Assembly (NCBI RefSeq): GCF_020616555.1
Contig: NZ_CP085173.1
Location: forward strand, 2,611,001 to 2,675,000
Reading direction: 5' to 3'
DNA length: 64,000 nt
DNA from: Streptomyces longhuiensis
GTDB lineage: Bacteria; Actinomycetota; Actinomycetes; Streptomycetales; Streptomycetaceae
Part shown: positions 16,940 to 26,930 of the stretch, in pieces
Layout: each line of letters opens with the position of its first letter
Position numbering within the stretch: the first letter of the stretch is position 1
The notes under the pieces: model-generated
Told to the model about the DNA's origin: nothing
Database searches by the model: none
What the model saw: only the letters and a program-made list of their open reading frames with translations
Translations under genes and position numbers: made by a program

Positions 16940-18204
16940 GCCGTGCGCCCCTTTCTCTGTGACGTTCCCTGGGCCGTGAACGCGGAGCGTCCCGCGTCCC
17001 GCACGGCGTACGCGCCCCCGAGCAGCGCGCCGCGGGTGCGGTGCAGAAGGCCTCCGCCGCGGCGGGCCGTCAGCGAGCCGAACAGCGATTCGTAGCGCTC
17101 GGCGATGTGCGCCGGGTCGAACCGCTCGGAGTCCTTGAGCGCGGCGCTCGCCATCCGGGCGCGCAGCGCGTCGTTGTTGATCAGTTCGAGGAGGCCGCCG
17201 GAGATCGCCTCGACGTTGCCCACCTCGACCAGCCGCCCGTCGACACCGTTGTCGATGATTTCGCCGGGGCCGTGCGGACAGTCGGTGGCGACCACCGGGA
17301 GGCCGCAGCGCATCGCCTCGACGATCGTCATGCCGAACGACTCCAGGCTGGAGGTGACGGCGGCGATCGAACCTTTCGCCCACTCCGGTTCGATGGGGTG
17401 GGCGGGGCCCATGAGGAACACATGGTTGTAGAGACCGAGGTCGTCGATCAGGGCGCGGAGCTTGTCCTTCTGCTTGCCGCTGCCGTAGATCCGCAGGCGC
17501 CAGTCGGGCCGCTCGGCGCGGACCCGGTCGAAGGCCCTGACCAACAGGTCGTACCGCTTCACGGGCGCCAGCCGGCCGGCCGCGACGACCCACTTGCCCG
17601 AGCCGTCCGCCGGCTCGACGCCGGGCGCGGGCACGGAGTTCGGCACGGCCTCGATCCGCACGCCCGGCAGCCGCATCTTCGCGCGGTACGCCCCGGCGTC
17701 GGCCTCCGTGGTCGTGGTGAGCGCGTCGAGCCGCGGGTAGACCGCGCGCAACTGCCGGCGCAGCGCGGTGGGGTGGCTGTCGAGCGTGAGGTGTTCCTGG
17801 CCGACGCGCAGGGGGCCGCGCCGGGTCTGGCGGGCCAGGTGCACGTTGAGTCCCGGGCGGGTGCCGACGACGACGTCGGCGTCGACCGCGCGCAGGTGCT
17901 CGGAGATCCGCCGGTCGGTGAGCGCGTTGTACTGGTCGTACCGGCCCTCGGCGCGCGGGAACGTCGCGGCGGGGGTGCGGTATTCGGGGCTGTCGCCCTC
18001 GTAGCCCGGTGTGCCCTTGCGGATGTCGATGAGGTGCCGGACGCGGATCCTCGGGTCGGCCCTGAAGACCGGTTCGTCACGATGGCGCAGGACGGAGACC
18101 ACCTCGACGTCGTGCTGTTCGGCAAGCGTGTTCGCGAGGTTGTACGTCGTCCGAATCGTCCCTCCGATTCCGTACGCGTTGTGAATCAGGAAAGAAATCT
18201 GCAT
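16936..18204 (-). CDS. GT4-family glycosyltransferase
   Basis: This 422-residue protein has the GT-B layout. The N-terminal domain has SFLIHNAYGIGGTIRTTYNLA with the GGT loop; the C-terminal domain has VVAAGRLAPVKRYDLLVRAF and the donor-binding SSLESFGMTIVEAMRCGLPVVATDCPHGPGEII. The CPHGPGEII variant is typical of enzymes that glycosylate cell-wall polyols such as TagE-like proteins. A basic C-terminal tail (RRGGGLLHRTRG) may bind membrane. It starts the two-gene operon with the beta-module protein. Substrate not determined. Confidence 0.9.
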   Translation of the reverse strand: MQISFLIHNAYGIGGTIRTTYNLANTLAEQHDVEVVSVLRHRDEPVFRADPRIRVRHLIDIRKGTPGYEGDSPEYRTPAATFPRAEGRYDQYNALTDRRISEHLRAVDADVVVGTRPGLNVHLARQTRRGPLRVGQEHLTLDSHPTALRRQLRAVYPRLDALTTTTEADAGAYRAKMRLPGVRIEAVPNSVPAPGVEPADGSGKWVVAAGRLAPVKRYDLLVRAFDRVRAERPDWRLRIYGSGKQKDKLRALIDDLGLYNHVFLMGPAHPIEPEWAKGSIAAVTSSLESFGMTIVEAMRCGLPVVATDCPHGPGEIIDNGVDGRLVEVGNVEAISGGLLELINNDALRARMASAALKDSERFDPAHIAERYESLFGSLTARRGGGLLHRTRGALLGGAYAVRDAGRSAFTAQGTSQRKGRTA

Positions 18205-18573
18205 GCGTCCCCGTATTCCACTGTTCCTCGCGGACAGTCCGTCTCGTCCGCCTACCGCAGGGTTAGACCGGGGTGCGGAGGCAGAGGTTGGGCGTCATCA
18301 TCATCTTGTTCCAGAACAGATGCGTGATTGAGAGACGATTCGCGGAACCTTTTGACGATTTCTGACATCAAGGCAGGTAGGAGAGCTGAGGCACCTTGAA
18401 GCGGTTCGCGGTCATGTCACCCGCTTGAGTGACCCGCCCCGAGCCGTACTTCCAGCGCGCCCCCGACAGGCGGGCGTGACGCGTCTTCCCAACTGCTTTC
18501 GGGAATGCGCCTTCAGACCCTTCGTCGCCTGACGGAACGCGCGCCGTCGCGTTCTCCTGCGAGCCGGCCGAGG
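18205..18573. other. Intergenic region between GT4 gene and Rpf-like gene
   Basis: The 369 bases upstream of the GT4 gene hold its promoter, which I could not place with confidence, and one possible short ORF at 18368-18415. No stable hairpin, tRNA or longer conserved-looking frame is visible. Confidence 0.4.
18368..18415 (-). CDS. Possible small ORF (15 aa), unproven
   Basis: This ATG frame encodes MTANRFKVPQLSYLP and a stop; GGGTGA lies just upstream, a weak ribosome binding site. It is in the right place to be a leader for the GT4 gene or a remnant. There is no matching family in my memory, and so short a frame may be chance. Confidence 0.2.
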   Translation of the reverse strand: MTANRFKVPQLSYLP

Positions 18574-19566
<993 letters not shown>

Positions 19567-20400
19567 GTGCCGCGCATGCTCGACGTCAGCGACGACGTAC
19601 GCGCCGAGATCGGCGACGCAGAAGCCGACCGGCTGCTCGCCGGAGAGAACGCCCCGGGCACGTACGACTGCACGTCCTGCCGTACTCCGGGCGATTCGGA
19701 ACAGGAGCGCACCAGCACCGTCCTGTTCATCGGCGACGAGACCGCCGTCCTGGCCTTCGCCCACTCCACCTGCCTGCCCTCGCAGGTCGTCCAGGTGTCC
19801 GAGGAACAGCTGCAGGGAGCCGTACGTTCCATCACCGGCGACGGCGGCGCCCCCGCCGCGGCCCCCGCCCCTTCCCACGCGGCGCAGTCCATCCCCGGGC
19901 AGGCCGTCCCCCAGCAGGCCGTTCCGGAGCAGGCCGTGCTCGGCGTGACCAGCGGGCTCGTCCTGATCTCCGGCGAGCTGCACCCCGCGCTCGTCGTCGA
20001 GCCGACCGGGCCGATCGCCCGCCCCGGCTCGACGGGCGGCTTCGACGAGTTCCTGACCCTCCTCGTGGAGCAGGGCTTCATGCCGACCGCCCAGGTCGGC
20101 CAGGTGCCGCCGGTGCTGCACGGCTGGTCCGTGCTGCTCGCCATGGGCCAGCTGCACGCCGTCCTGCAGCCCGCCTCCGTCGGTGCGGGTCAGGTCGCGT
20201 GGTGGCAGGCGCACCAGCCGCTGCACGTCACCGACAGCTGGCGCGCGGCGGCGAACAAGACGAACGCCGTCCTCGTCTTCGCCGCCCCGGCCGGCACGAT
20301 CGGTCGCCAGCCCCGCGAGGACCTGCTCCGCGACGCCCTCGACAAGGCCGCGGCGAACGGGCTGCTCGTCGGCGCGACGATGCCCCTGGCAGGTACGTGA
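19567..20400 (+). CDS. Conserved hypothetical, SseB-like C-terminal part
   Basis: This 277-residue cytoplasmic protein is not assigned with certainty. The N-terminal part has a Cys pair (DCTSCRTPG) and the middle is an Ala/Gln/Pro linker containing near-repeats of GQAVPQQAVPEQAV. The C-terminal part (FDEFLTLLVEQGFMPT and ADSWRAAANKTNAVLVFAAPAG) weakly resembles SseB-type or type III secretion-associated domains of Actinobacteria. The GTG at 19567 has GAGGAG seven bases upstream and is preferred over the ATG at 19534. A strong hairpin follows the stop, so this is a single-gene transcript. Confidence 0.6.
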   Translation: MPRMLDVSDDVRAEIGDAEADRLLAGENAPGTYDCTSCRTPGDSEQERTSTVLFIGDETAVLAFAHSTCLPSQVVQVSEEQLQGAVRSITGDGGAPAAAPAPSHAAQSIPGQAVPQQAVPEQAVLGVTSGLVLISGELHPALVVEPTGPIARPGSTGGFDEFLTLLVEQGFMPTAQVGQVPPVLHGWSVLLAMGQLHAVLQPASVGAGQVAWWQAHQPLHVTDSWRAAANKTNAVLVFAAPAGTIGRQPREDLLRDALDKAAANGLLVGATMPLAGT

Positions 20401-20422
20401 CCCTCAGCCGTGAACCGAGGTG

Positions 20423-20454
20423 ACCGTGGGCCGGGCACGCGCCCGGCCCACGGT
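20423..20454 (+). terminator. Strong terminator hairpin
   Basis: A perfect 14-bp stem (ACCGTGGGCCGGGC/GCCCGGCCCACGGT) with an ACGC tetraloop begins 22 bases after the stop of the upstream gene. Confidence 0.85.
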
Positions 20455-20628
20455 CGTACCCGGCCCCCGGAGGCCAGTCCGTGCACCTCCGCGTGCGCCG
20501 CCCGCGCCCCTGTCGGCCTGCGAAAGCGCGGACCGGGCCGCATCCGCGAGGGTGTGCGGGTCGTTGGCACCTACGTGCACGCATACGACCCCCCTCGCCG
20601 CCCGCAGTATCCGACCCCGATCCCCGCC

Positions 20629-20949
20629 ATGCGCGGAACGCATGAATCGGCGGGTGGCCGCTCGGCCACACCGATCTACGACGCCCTGTACTCGGAGTAC
20701 CGCAGGTCCTTCCGGGCCCTGCCCGGCGACCGCAGCGGCGAAGAGAACCTCTCCTTCTCCGCGTTCGGCTCGGGCGCGTACGTCGTGCACCACCACAGCA
20801 GCAGCGGCCGGCACAGCGCCTCGTACCACGAACCGCAGCAGGTCCACAGCTCGCCGCCGACCGGCTCCTGGCACACGAACGGGCGGCAGCACGGCACCGG
20901 GAGCAACCTCCCTGCCGCGCTGCCGCCCGCTCCTCGCCGCGAGCGCTAG
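20629..20949 (+). CDS. Small hypothetical protein (106 aa)
   Basis: The frame begins MRGTHESAGGRSATPIYDALYSEYRRSFRALPGDR, which looks like a real folded start, and continues FSAFGSGAYVVHHHSS with a His/Ser-rich then Pro-rich tail. I do not recognise a family. GTG codons upstream (for example one beginning VHAYDPPRRPQ) are alternative starts. It is convergent with der, 29 bases apart. Codon bias in this frame supports coding, but function is unknown. Confidence 0.5.
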   Translation: MRGTHESAGGRSATPIYDALYSEYRRSFRALPGDRSGEENLSFSAFGSGAYVVHHHSSSGRHSASYHEPQQVHSSPPTGSWHTNGRQHGTGSNLPAALPPAPRRER

Positions 20950-20978
20950 GCACCAAGTCCTGGGCGCCGGGCGCTAGT

Positions 20979-22451
20979 TCACTTCTTGCGGCCGCGCTTC
21001 TCGCGCACCCGGACCGAAATGTGGATCGGCGTCCCCTCGAAACCGAACTCCTCGCGGAGGCGCCGCTCCACGAACCGGCGGTAGCCGTGCTCGATGAAGC
21101 CCGAGGCGAAGAGCACGAACCGCGGCGGCTTCGTGCCGGCCTGCGTACCGAAGAGGATGCGGGGCTGCTTGCCACCGCGGATCGGATGCGGGTGCGAGGC
21201 CACCAGCTCACCCAGGAACGCGTTGAGCCGGCCCGTCGGAACGCGCGTCTCCCAGCCGTCGAGGGCCGTCTCGATCGCGGGGACGAGCTTCTCCATGTGA
21301 CGGCCGGTCGCCGCCGACACGTTCACCCGGGGCGCCCACGCGACCTGCGCGAGCTCCGTCTCGATCTCGCGCTCCAGGTAGTAGCGCCGCTCCTCGTCGA
21401 GCGTGTCCCACTTGTTGTACGCGACGACGATCGCGCGGCCCGCCTCGACGGCCATCGTCACGATGCGCTGGTCCTGGATCGAGATCGACTCGGACGAGTC
21501 GATCAGGATGACCGCGACCTCCGCCTTCTCGACTGCGGCGGCGGTGCGCAGGGACGCGTAGTAGTCGGCGCCCTGCTGGAGGTGGACCCGCTTGCGGATG
21601 CCCGCCGTGTCGACGAACTTCCAGGTCTTGCCGCCGAGCTCGATGAGCTCGTCGACCGGGTCGCGGGTGGTGCCCGCCAGCTCGTTCACGACGACGCGGT
21701 CCTCGTTCGCCACCTTGTTCAGGAGGGAGGACTTGCCCACGTTCGGGCGGCCGATGAGGGCGACGCGGCGGGGGCCGCCGATCGCGGTGCCGAAGGTCTG
21801 CGCCGGAGCGTCGGGCAGCGCCTCGATGACGGCGTCCAGCATGTCGCCGGTGCCGCGGCCGTGCAGAGCCGACACCGGGTACGGCTCGCCGAGACCGAGG
21901 GACCACAGGGCGGTGGCGTCCGCCTCTCCGCTCGGCCCGTCCACCTTGTTGGCGCAGAGCACGACCGGCTTGCCGGCCTTGCGCAGCAGCCGGACGACCG
22001 CCAGGTCGGTGTCGGTGGGGCCGACCGTGGCGTCGACGACGAAGACGACGGCGTCGGCGGTCTCGATCGCGTACTCGGCCTGCGCGGCCACGGACGCGTC
22101 GATGCCGAGGACGTCCTGCTCCCAGCCGCCCGTGTCGACGAGCCGGAAGCGACGGCCCGCCCACTCGGCCTCGTACGAGACACGGTCGCGGGTGACGCCC
22201 GGCTTGTCCTCGACGACGGCCTCGCGGCGGCCGATGATGCGGTTCACCAGGGTCGACTTGCCGACATTGGGGCGGCCGACGACGGCGAGCGCGGGCAGCG
22301 GGCCGTGGCCCGCCTCCTCGATCGCGCCCTCGACGTCCTCGATGTCGAAGCCCTCTACCGCGGCGAGCTCCATGAACTCCGCGTACTCCGCGTCGCCAAG
22401 GGCCCCGTGCTCGTGCTCGGCCGAGCCCTCCGGCTGGATCTGGTCGTTCAT
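20979..22451 (-). CDS. der: Ribosome-assembly GTPase Der (EngA)
   Basis: This 490-residue protein has two tandem G domains: the first with GRPNVGKS and DTGGW from about residue 55 and NKVD at about 165; the second with [17 protein letters not shown] and NKWD, followed by the C-terminal KH-like domain that binds the 50S subunit. A C-terminal basic tail EKRGRKK fits rRNA binding. An acidic 45-residue N-terminal extension ([23 protein letters not shown]) is common in actinobacterial Der. It is downstream of plsC/cmk in the same orientation with an 80-base gap. Confidence 0.96.
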   Translation of the reverse strand: MNDQIQPEGSAEHEHGALGDAEYAEFMELAAVEGFDIEDVEGAIEEAGHGPLPALAVVGRPNVGKSTLVNRIIGRREAVVEDKPGVTRDRVSYEAEWAGRRFRLVDTGGWEQDVLGIDASVAAQAEYAIETADAVVFVVDATVGPTDTDLAVVRLLRKAGKPVVLCANKVDGPSGEADATALWSLGLGEPYPVSALHGRGTGDMLDAVIEALPDAPAQTFGTAIGGPRRVALIGRPNVGKSSLLNKVANEDRVVVNELAGTTRDPVDELIELGGKTWKFVDTAGIRKRVHLQQGADYYASLRTAAAVEKAEVAVILIDSSESISIQDQRIVTMAVEAGRAIVVAYNKWDTLDEERRYYLEREIETELAQVAWAPRVNVSAATGRHMEKLVPAIETALDGWETRVPTGRLNAFLGELVASHPHPIRGGKQPRILFGTQAGTKPPRFVLFASGFIEHGYRRFVERRLREEFGFEGTPIHISVRVREKRGRKK

Positions 22452-22531
22452 GAAGTCCGTACCTCGTCGTTCATCGTGGTGATCGGTGGACCGTCTGATC
22501 ACTTACGGCGGTCCACTACTGAAAGTCTCGC

Positions 22532-23182
22532 TCAGTGCCCGGTGAGGCGCCTGGCGTTTTCCAGGTGGGCGGTGAGCCGCTCCTGGATGCGCACGGTCGC
22601 CTCGTCCAGCGCCTTGCGCGTACGCCGCCCGCTGCCGTCGCCCGCCGGGAACGGGTCCCCGAAGACGACGTCGACGCGGCTGCGCAGCGGCGGCAGCGCC
22701 TTTATCAGCCGGCTGCGCTTGTTCGTGCTTCCCAGGACCGCCACGGGCACGATCGGCGCCCCGCTGCGCACCGCGAAGTACGCGAGGCCGGCCCGCAAGG
22801 AGGCGAAGTCGCCGCCCCCTCGGGTGCCCTCCGGGAAGATCCCGAGGACTCCCCCCTCGTCGAGCACGCTCAGCGCACGCGTGATCGCCGTACGGTCCGC
22901 AGTGGAGCGGTCCACCTCGACCTGACCGATGGCGCCCAGGAACGTGCCGAGCGGTCCGACGAAGGCTTCCTTCTTGATCAGGAAGTGCGTCGGCCGGGGC
23001 GCGACGCCCATGACCATCGGCCCGTCGACGTTGTGCGCGTGATTGACGGCCAGGATCACCGGACCGGTCGCGGGGACCTTCCAGGCGCCGAGGACGCGGG
23101 GCTTCCACAGCCCGTACATGAGACCGACCCCGATGCGGCGGCCGACCTCCGCGCCTGTCTCCGAGGGAGAAGCCGCGGTCAC
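22532..23182 (-). CDS. 1-acylglycerol-3-phosphate acyltransferase (PlsC-like)
   Basis: This 216-residue protein carries the acyltransferase motifs NHAHNVDG (NHx4D, the catalytic His/Asp) and FPEGTRGGG, plus VDRSTADR between them. It would acylate lysophosphatidate or a similar glycerol lipid at the membrane. The GTG start overlaps the cmk stop by four bases (GTGA). Being wedged between cmk and der is a typical actinobacterial arrangement. The substrate may be another lysolipid, so I give no symbol. Confidence 0.9.
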   Translation of the reverse strand: MTAASPSETGAEVGRRIGVGLMYGLWKPRVLGAWKVPATGPVILAVNHAHNVDGPMVMGVAPRPTHFLIKKEAFVGPLGTFLGAIGQVEVDRSTADRTAITRALSVLDEGGVLGIFPEGTRGGGDFASLRAGLAYFAVRSGAPIVPVAVLGSTNKRSRLIKALPPLRSRVDVVFGDPFPAGDGSGRRTRKALDEATVRIQERLTAHLENARRLTGH

Positions 23183-23883
23183 TTCGCCGCCCGCTTCTCC
23201 CCGATGAGGGTGACCACGCACTCGATGACCTGCTGGAGCGTGAGCTCGGACGTGTCCACCTCGACGGCGTCGTCGGCCTTGGCCAGCGGGGACGTCTTGC
23301 GGCTGGAGTCCGCGGCGTCCCGCTTGATCAGGGCCTCCTGGGTCGCCTTCACGTCGGCGCCCTTGAGCTCACCGCTGCGGCGGGCCGCGCGGGCCTCCGG
23401 CGACGCGGTGAGGAAGATCTTCAGGTCGGCGTCGGGCAGGACGGTCGTACCGATGTCACGGCCCTCGACGACGATGCCCGGCTCGGCCGAGGCGGCGATG
23501 GAACGCTGCAGCTCGGTGATGCGGGCACGCACCTCGGGGACGGCGCTGACGGCGCTGACCTTCGAGGTGACCTCGGTGGTGCGGATGGGACCGGCGACGT
23601 CGACGCCGTCGACCGTGATCGTCGGCTCGGACGGGTCGGTGCCGGAGACGATCTCGGCCTTGCCGGCCACGGCGGCGATGGCCGTCGGGTCGGTCAGGTC
23701 TATGCCGTTGTTCACCATCCACCAGGTGATCGCCCGGTACTGGGCACCGGTGTCCAGGTAGCTGAGCCCGAGCTGGGCGGCGACGGCCTTGGAGGTGCTC
23801 GACTTGCCCGTGCCGGAGGGGCCGTCGATGGCGACGATCACTGCTGCCGGGGCGGCGCTTGCGGCGGTTGCGGCGGTTTCCAC
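23179..23883 (-). CDS. cmk: Cytidylate kinase
   Basis: This 234-residue kinase phosphorylates CMP and dCMP with ATP. P-loop GPSGTGKSS is at about residues 21-29, the CMP-binding region LDTGAQYRAITWW follows, and VVEGRDIGTTVLPDADLKIFLTASPEARAARR is the family signature with the LID region after it. The GTG at 23883 has GAAAGGTG about ten bases upstream; the longer ATG frame from 23946 would add an implausible Pro/Arg-rich tail. It is translationally coupled to the PlsC-like gene. Confidence 0.95.
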   Translation of the reverse strand: METAATAASAAPAAVIVAIDGPSGTGKSSTSKAVAAQLGLSYLDTGAQYRAITWWMVNNGIDLTDPTAIAAVAGKAEIVSGTDPSEPTITVDGVDVAGPIRTTEVTSKVSAVSAVPEVRARITELQRSIAASAEPGIVVEGRDIGTTVLPDADLKIFLTASPEARAARRSGELKGADVKATQEALIKRDAADSSRKTSPLAKADDAVEVDTSELTLQQVIECVVTLIGEKRAAK

Positions 23884-23995
23884 GGGGCTGCGGACACCTT
23901 TCTCAGTGCACGGGACAGGGAGGCGGGGCGCAGAGGCGCCCCGCACAAGGTTACTGGCTCAAGCACCCTGCCCTTACAGCCCCTGAAGGCAGGAC

Positions 23996-25081
23996 CTACT
24001 GGCGCATCGCCCAGCCCCGGTCGCGCAGTGCCGCCGTCAGCTTCGGGGCCGCCGCCGGCTGGACCATCAGCTGGACGAAGCCCGCCTGCTGGCCGGTCGC
24101 GTGCTCGATGCGGACGTCCTCCACGTTGACGCCCGCGGCGCCCGCGTCGGCGAAGATCCGGGCCAGCTCGCCCGGCTGGTCGGAGATGAGGACCGCCACG
24201 GTGTCGTACGACGCCGGGGCCGCGCCGTGCTTTCCGGGGACGCGGACCTGGCCCGCGTTCCCGCGGCGCAGGACTTCCTCGATGCCGGTGGCGCCCTCGC
24301 CGCGCTTCGCCTCGTCCGAGGACTGCAGGGAGCGCAGGGCGCCCACCGTCTCGTCGAGGTCGGCGGAGACCGCGGAGAGCAGGTCGGCGACCGGGCCGGG
24401 GTTCGCGGAGAGGATGTCGATCCACATGCCGGGGTCGGAGCCCGCGATGCGCGTCACGTCCCGGATGCCCTGGCCGCACAGGCGTACGGCCGCCTCCTCG
24501 GCGTGCTCCAGGCGGGCCGCGACCATGCTGGAGACCAGGTGCGGCATGTGGGAGACGAGGGCGACGGCGCGGTCGTGGGCGTCCGCGTCCATGACGACGG
24601 GGACGGCCCGGCACAGCGCGACCAGTTCCAGGGCGAGGTTCAGGACCTCGGTGTCGGTGTCGCGGGTGGGCGTCAGCACCCAGGGGCGGCCCTCGAAGAG
24701 ATCGGCGGTGGCCGCCAGGGGCCCGCTGCGCTCGCGGCCCGACATGGGGTGCGTACCGATGTAGGGGCTGAGGTCGAGGCCGAGGGCCTCCAGCTCGCGG
24801 CGCGGGCCGCCCTTGACGCTGGCGACGTCCAGGTATCCGCGGGCCACCCCGCGCCGCATCGCGTCGGCCAGGGTCGTCGCGACGTGTGCGGGCGGCACGG
24901 CCACCACACAGAGGTCCACGGGTCCCTCGGGCGCCTCGTCGGTGCCCGCGCCGAGCGCGGCGGCGGTGCGGGCCTGCGCCGGGTCGTGGTCGGCGAGGTG
25001 CACGTGCACACCGCGCGAGGCGAGCGCCTGGGCCGCGGAGGTGCCGATGAGGCCGGTGCCGATGACGAGGGCGGTTCTCAC
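23996..25081 (-). CDS. tyrA: Prephenate dehydrogenase with ACT domain
   Basis: This 361-residue NAD(P)-dependent enzyme oxidises prephenate (or arogenate) in tyrosine synthesis. The Rossmann motif VIGTGLIGTSAAQAL is at residues 6-20, THPMSGRERSG contains the conserved His, and HDRAVALVSHMPHLVS carries the substrate-binding residues. The last 75 residues (TVAVLISDQPGELARIFADAGAAGVNVEDV) form an ACT regulatory domain, consistent with feedback by tyrosine. The GTG start overlaps the chorismate mutase stop (GTGA), so the two steps from chorismate are made together. Confidence 0.95.
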   Translation of the reverse strand: MRTALVIGTGLIGTSAAQALASRGVHVHLADHDPAQARTAAALGAGTDEAPEGPVDLCVVAVPPAHVATTLADAMRRGVARGYLDVASVKGGPRRELEALGLDLSPYIGTHPMSGRERSGPLAATADLFEGRPWVLTPTRDTDTEVLNLALELVALCRAVPVVMDADAHDRAVALVSHMPHLVSSMVAARLEHAEEAAVRLCGQGIRDVTRIAGSDPGMWIDILSANPGPVADLLSAVSADLDETVGALRSLQSSDEAKRGEGATGIEEVLRRGNAGQVRVPGKHGAAPASYDTVAVLISDQPGELARIFADAGAAGVNVEDVRIEHATGQQAGFVQLMVQPAAAPKLTAALRDRGWAMRQ

Positions 25082-25440
25082 TGGGCGATGTCCTTGCGCA
25101 GGGCGGCGGCGGCGCCGAGGTACACGTGCGCGACCCCGGACTTCGGCAGCTCGGACTCGATGTGGGCGAGGACGCGGACGACGCGCGGCAGCGCTCCCTC
25201 GATGTCGAGTTCCTGCGCGCAGATCAGCGGCACGTCGACGATGCCCAGCTTGCGGGCGGCGGCGGCCGGGAAGTCGGAGTGCAGATCGGGGGTGGCCGTG
25301 AACCAGATCGAGATCAGGTCGTCGGAGGTCAGCCCGTTCCGCTCAAGGATGGCGGTGAGCAGCTCGCTGACCTGCTCGTCCATGTGTCCGGCTTCGTCCC
25401 GTTCCAGTTGGACGGCGCCCCGGACCGCTCGTACCGCCAC
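25078..25440 (-). CDS. aroH: Chorismate mutase, AroH class
   Basis: This 120-residue protein is the trimeric AroH-type mutase that converts chorismate to prephenate. The start VRAVRGAVQLERDE with the conserved Arg, TATPDLHSDFPAAAAR and RVLAHIE match the family. It ends in overlap with tyrA, which uses its product. The GTG is preferred as it gives the standard length for the family. Confidence 0.93.
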   Translation of the reverse strand: MAVRAVRGAVQLERDEAGHMDEQVSELLTAILERNGLTSDDLISIWFTATPDLHSDFPAAAARKLGIVDVPLICAQELDIEGALPRVVRVLAHIESELPKSGVAHVYLGAAAALRKDIAQ

Positions 25441-25584
25441 GTGTCGCTCCTTGCTTGCGTACGTACAGCTGATGAGGTGCCAAGCCTAGTCAGCCCCGCA
25501 GACACCGGCGCGCGGCGCCCGCCTGCCGAGACGGACGCCGCACACGGTGCGGAACATCGGAGCTTGCGGTCTCCGACCAGACGG

Positions 25585-26001
25585 TCAGAACTTCTGCTGC
25601 TTGACCAGCTCGTCGAGCGAGAGGCCCGGCACCTCGCCCTCCGGGGTCAGCTTGTCCACGGCCGTGGGCAGGGCGCTCGCGATGTCGTTCGCCGCCTGCT
25701 CGGGGCTGACGCCCGACTCCGCCGCGACCTTCTGCAGCGTGGCGTCGGGCAGGGCCTCCTTGACCTGGTCCGGGGTCAGCTGCTCGTTCGAGCCGGTGCC
25801 GACCCAGGACTGCGCCTGCCCGCCGAGGCCCGACTTGGCGAGCGCCTCCAGGAGGCCGCCCAGCGGGTTGCCGCCCGCGGAGCCGCTCTGGCCCTGGGTG
25901 AACGCCGCCAGGAGCGAGGTGAGGACCCCGCCGGCCGAACCGCCCGCCTTGTCGCCGAGGAGGCCGCTGAGCAGGCTTCCCAGATCGTTGTCACCCGCCA
26001 T
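25585..26001 (-). CDS. YidB-like DUF937 protein
   Basis: This 138-residue Gly/Ala-rich protein has the YidB pattern: GSLLSGLLGDKAGG, a Gly-rich repeat (GGNPLGGLLEALAKSGLGGQAQSWVGTGSNEQLTPDQV) and a C-terminal helical part with SLDELVKQQ. The region GQAQSWVGTGxN is the family signature. Function unknown. GAAAGG lies nine bases before the ATG. It is convergent with the aroH direction? No: it is on the same strand, downstream of nothing obvious, so probably monocistronic. Confidence 0.8.
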   Translation of the reverse strand: MAGDNDLGSLLSGLLGDKAGGSAGGVLTSLLAAFTQGQSGSAGGNPLGGLLEALAKSGLGGQAQSWVGTGSNEQLTPDQVKEALPDATLQKVAAESGVSPEQAANDIASALPTAVDKLTPEGEVPGLSLDELVKQQKF

Positions 26002-26189
26002 GGTCACGCCTTTCAGGACGTTCTCGGAGTCTTTCGTGGACTCACTTCCGGAGTCCACGGCCCCTGCCAATGTGACCCGAACCACCCCCTGTCGCCACTC
26101 GGGCGGCCCAGGCCGGCCCGCCCTCCGGAAGATCACGGACGCGGGAAATTCGCTCCGCTCCGGCCGGGCGCGGACCGTACGCTCCGTCC

Positions 26190-26930
26190 ATGACAGAGGC
26201 CCTGGACCTGGTGCGCGACCACACGATCTACTCCTGCGTGATGGGGTCGCGGGCGTTCGGCCTGGCCACGGACGGCAGCGACACCGACCGCCGGGGCGTG
26301 TTCGTGGCGCCGACGCCGATGTTCTGGCGCTTCGAGAAGCCGCCGACGCATGTGGACGGTCCGGCGGACGAGCAGTTCTCCTGGGAGCTGGAGCGCTTCT
26401 GCGAGCTCGCTCTGCGGGCCAATCCGAACATCCTGGAGTGCCTGCACTCGCCGCTCGTCGAGCACGTCACCGACACGGGCCGCGAACTGCTCGCCCTGCG
26501 CGAGGCGTTCCTGTCCCGGCAGGTCCACGCCACGTTCACCGGCTACGCCATGGGCCAGCGCAAGAAGCTCGACGCGGATGTCCGCCAGTACGGCGCCCCG
26601 CGCTGGAAGCACGCGATGCATCTCCTGCGCCTCCTCGCCGCCTGCCGCGACCTGCTCCGCACCGGCCGGCTGACCCTCGACGTGGGCGAGGACCGTGAGG
26701 CGCTGCTCGCGGTGAAGCGGGGCGAGGTCTCCTGGGACGACGTGGTGGTCCGGATGGCTCGCCTGGCCGCCGAGGCGGAGGAGGAGGCCACCCGCACCCC
26801 ACTGCCGGCCGAGCCGGACCGGGCGCGAGTGGCGGACTTCCTTTTCGAGGTGCGCCGGGCGTCAGCCCTTCAGGCGGAGCCGTACGACGAGATCGTGCAG
26901 GGCGTCGTGCGCGGTCGGGGCGTCCGGTAA
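26190..26930 (+). CDS. Pol-beta-type nucleotidyltransferase (COG3541/RlaP-like)
   Basis: This 246-residue protein has the nucleotidyltransferase active site GSRAFGLATDGSDTDRRGV (residues 19-37), where Gly-Ser and the two Asp residues bind metal and NTP, followed by a helical C-terminal region with NPNILECLHSPLVEH. It belongs to the group of predicted nucleotidyltransferases often linked to RNA repair. Its 3' end overlaps the convergent paralogue by 69 bases. No holdase/HEPN partner is adjacent, so it is not a simple MNT antitoxin. Start ATG is the first in frame. Substrate unknown. Confidence 0.8.
   Translation: MTEALDLVRDHTIYSCVMGSRAFGLATDGSDTDRRGVFVAPTPMFWRFEKPPTHVDGPADEQFSWELERFCELALRANPNILECLHSPLVEHVTDTGRELLALREAFLSRQVHATFTGYAMGQRKKLDADVRQYGAPRWKHAMHLLRLLAACRDLLRTGRLTLDVGEDREALLAVKRGEVSWDDVVVRMARLAAEAEEEATRTPLPAEPDRARVADFLFEVRRASALQAEPYDEIVQGVVRGRGVR

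Noticed and set aside
23960..23995. Weak hairpin (CCTGCC/GGCAGG) between cmk and tyrA
   Set aside because: The stem is short with a long loop, so I do not call it a terminator.
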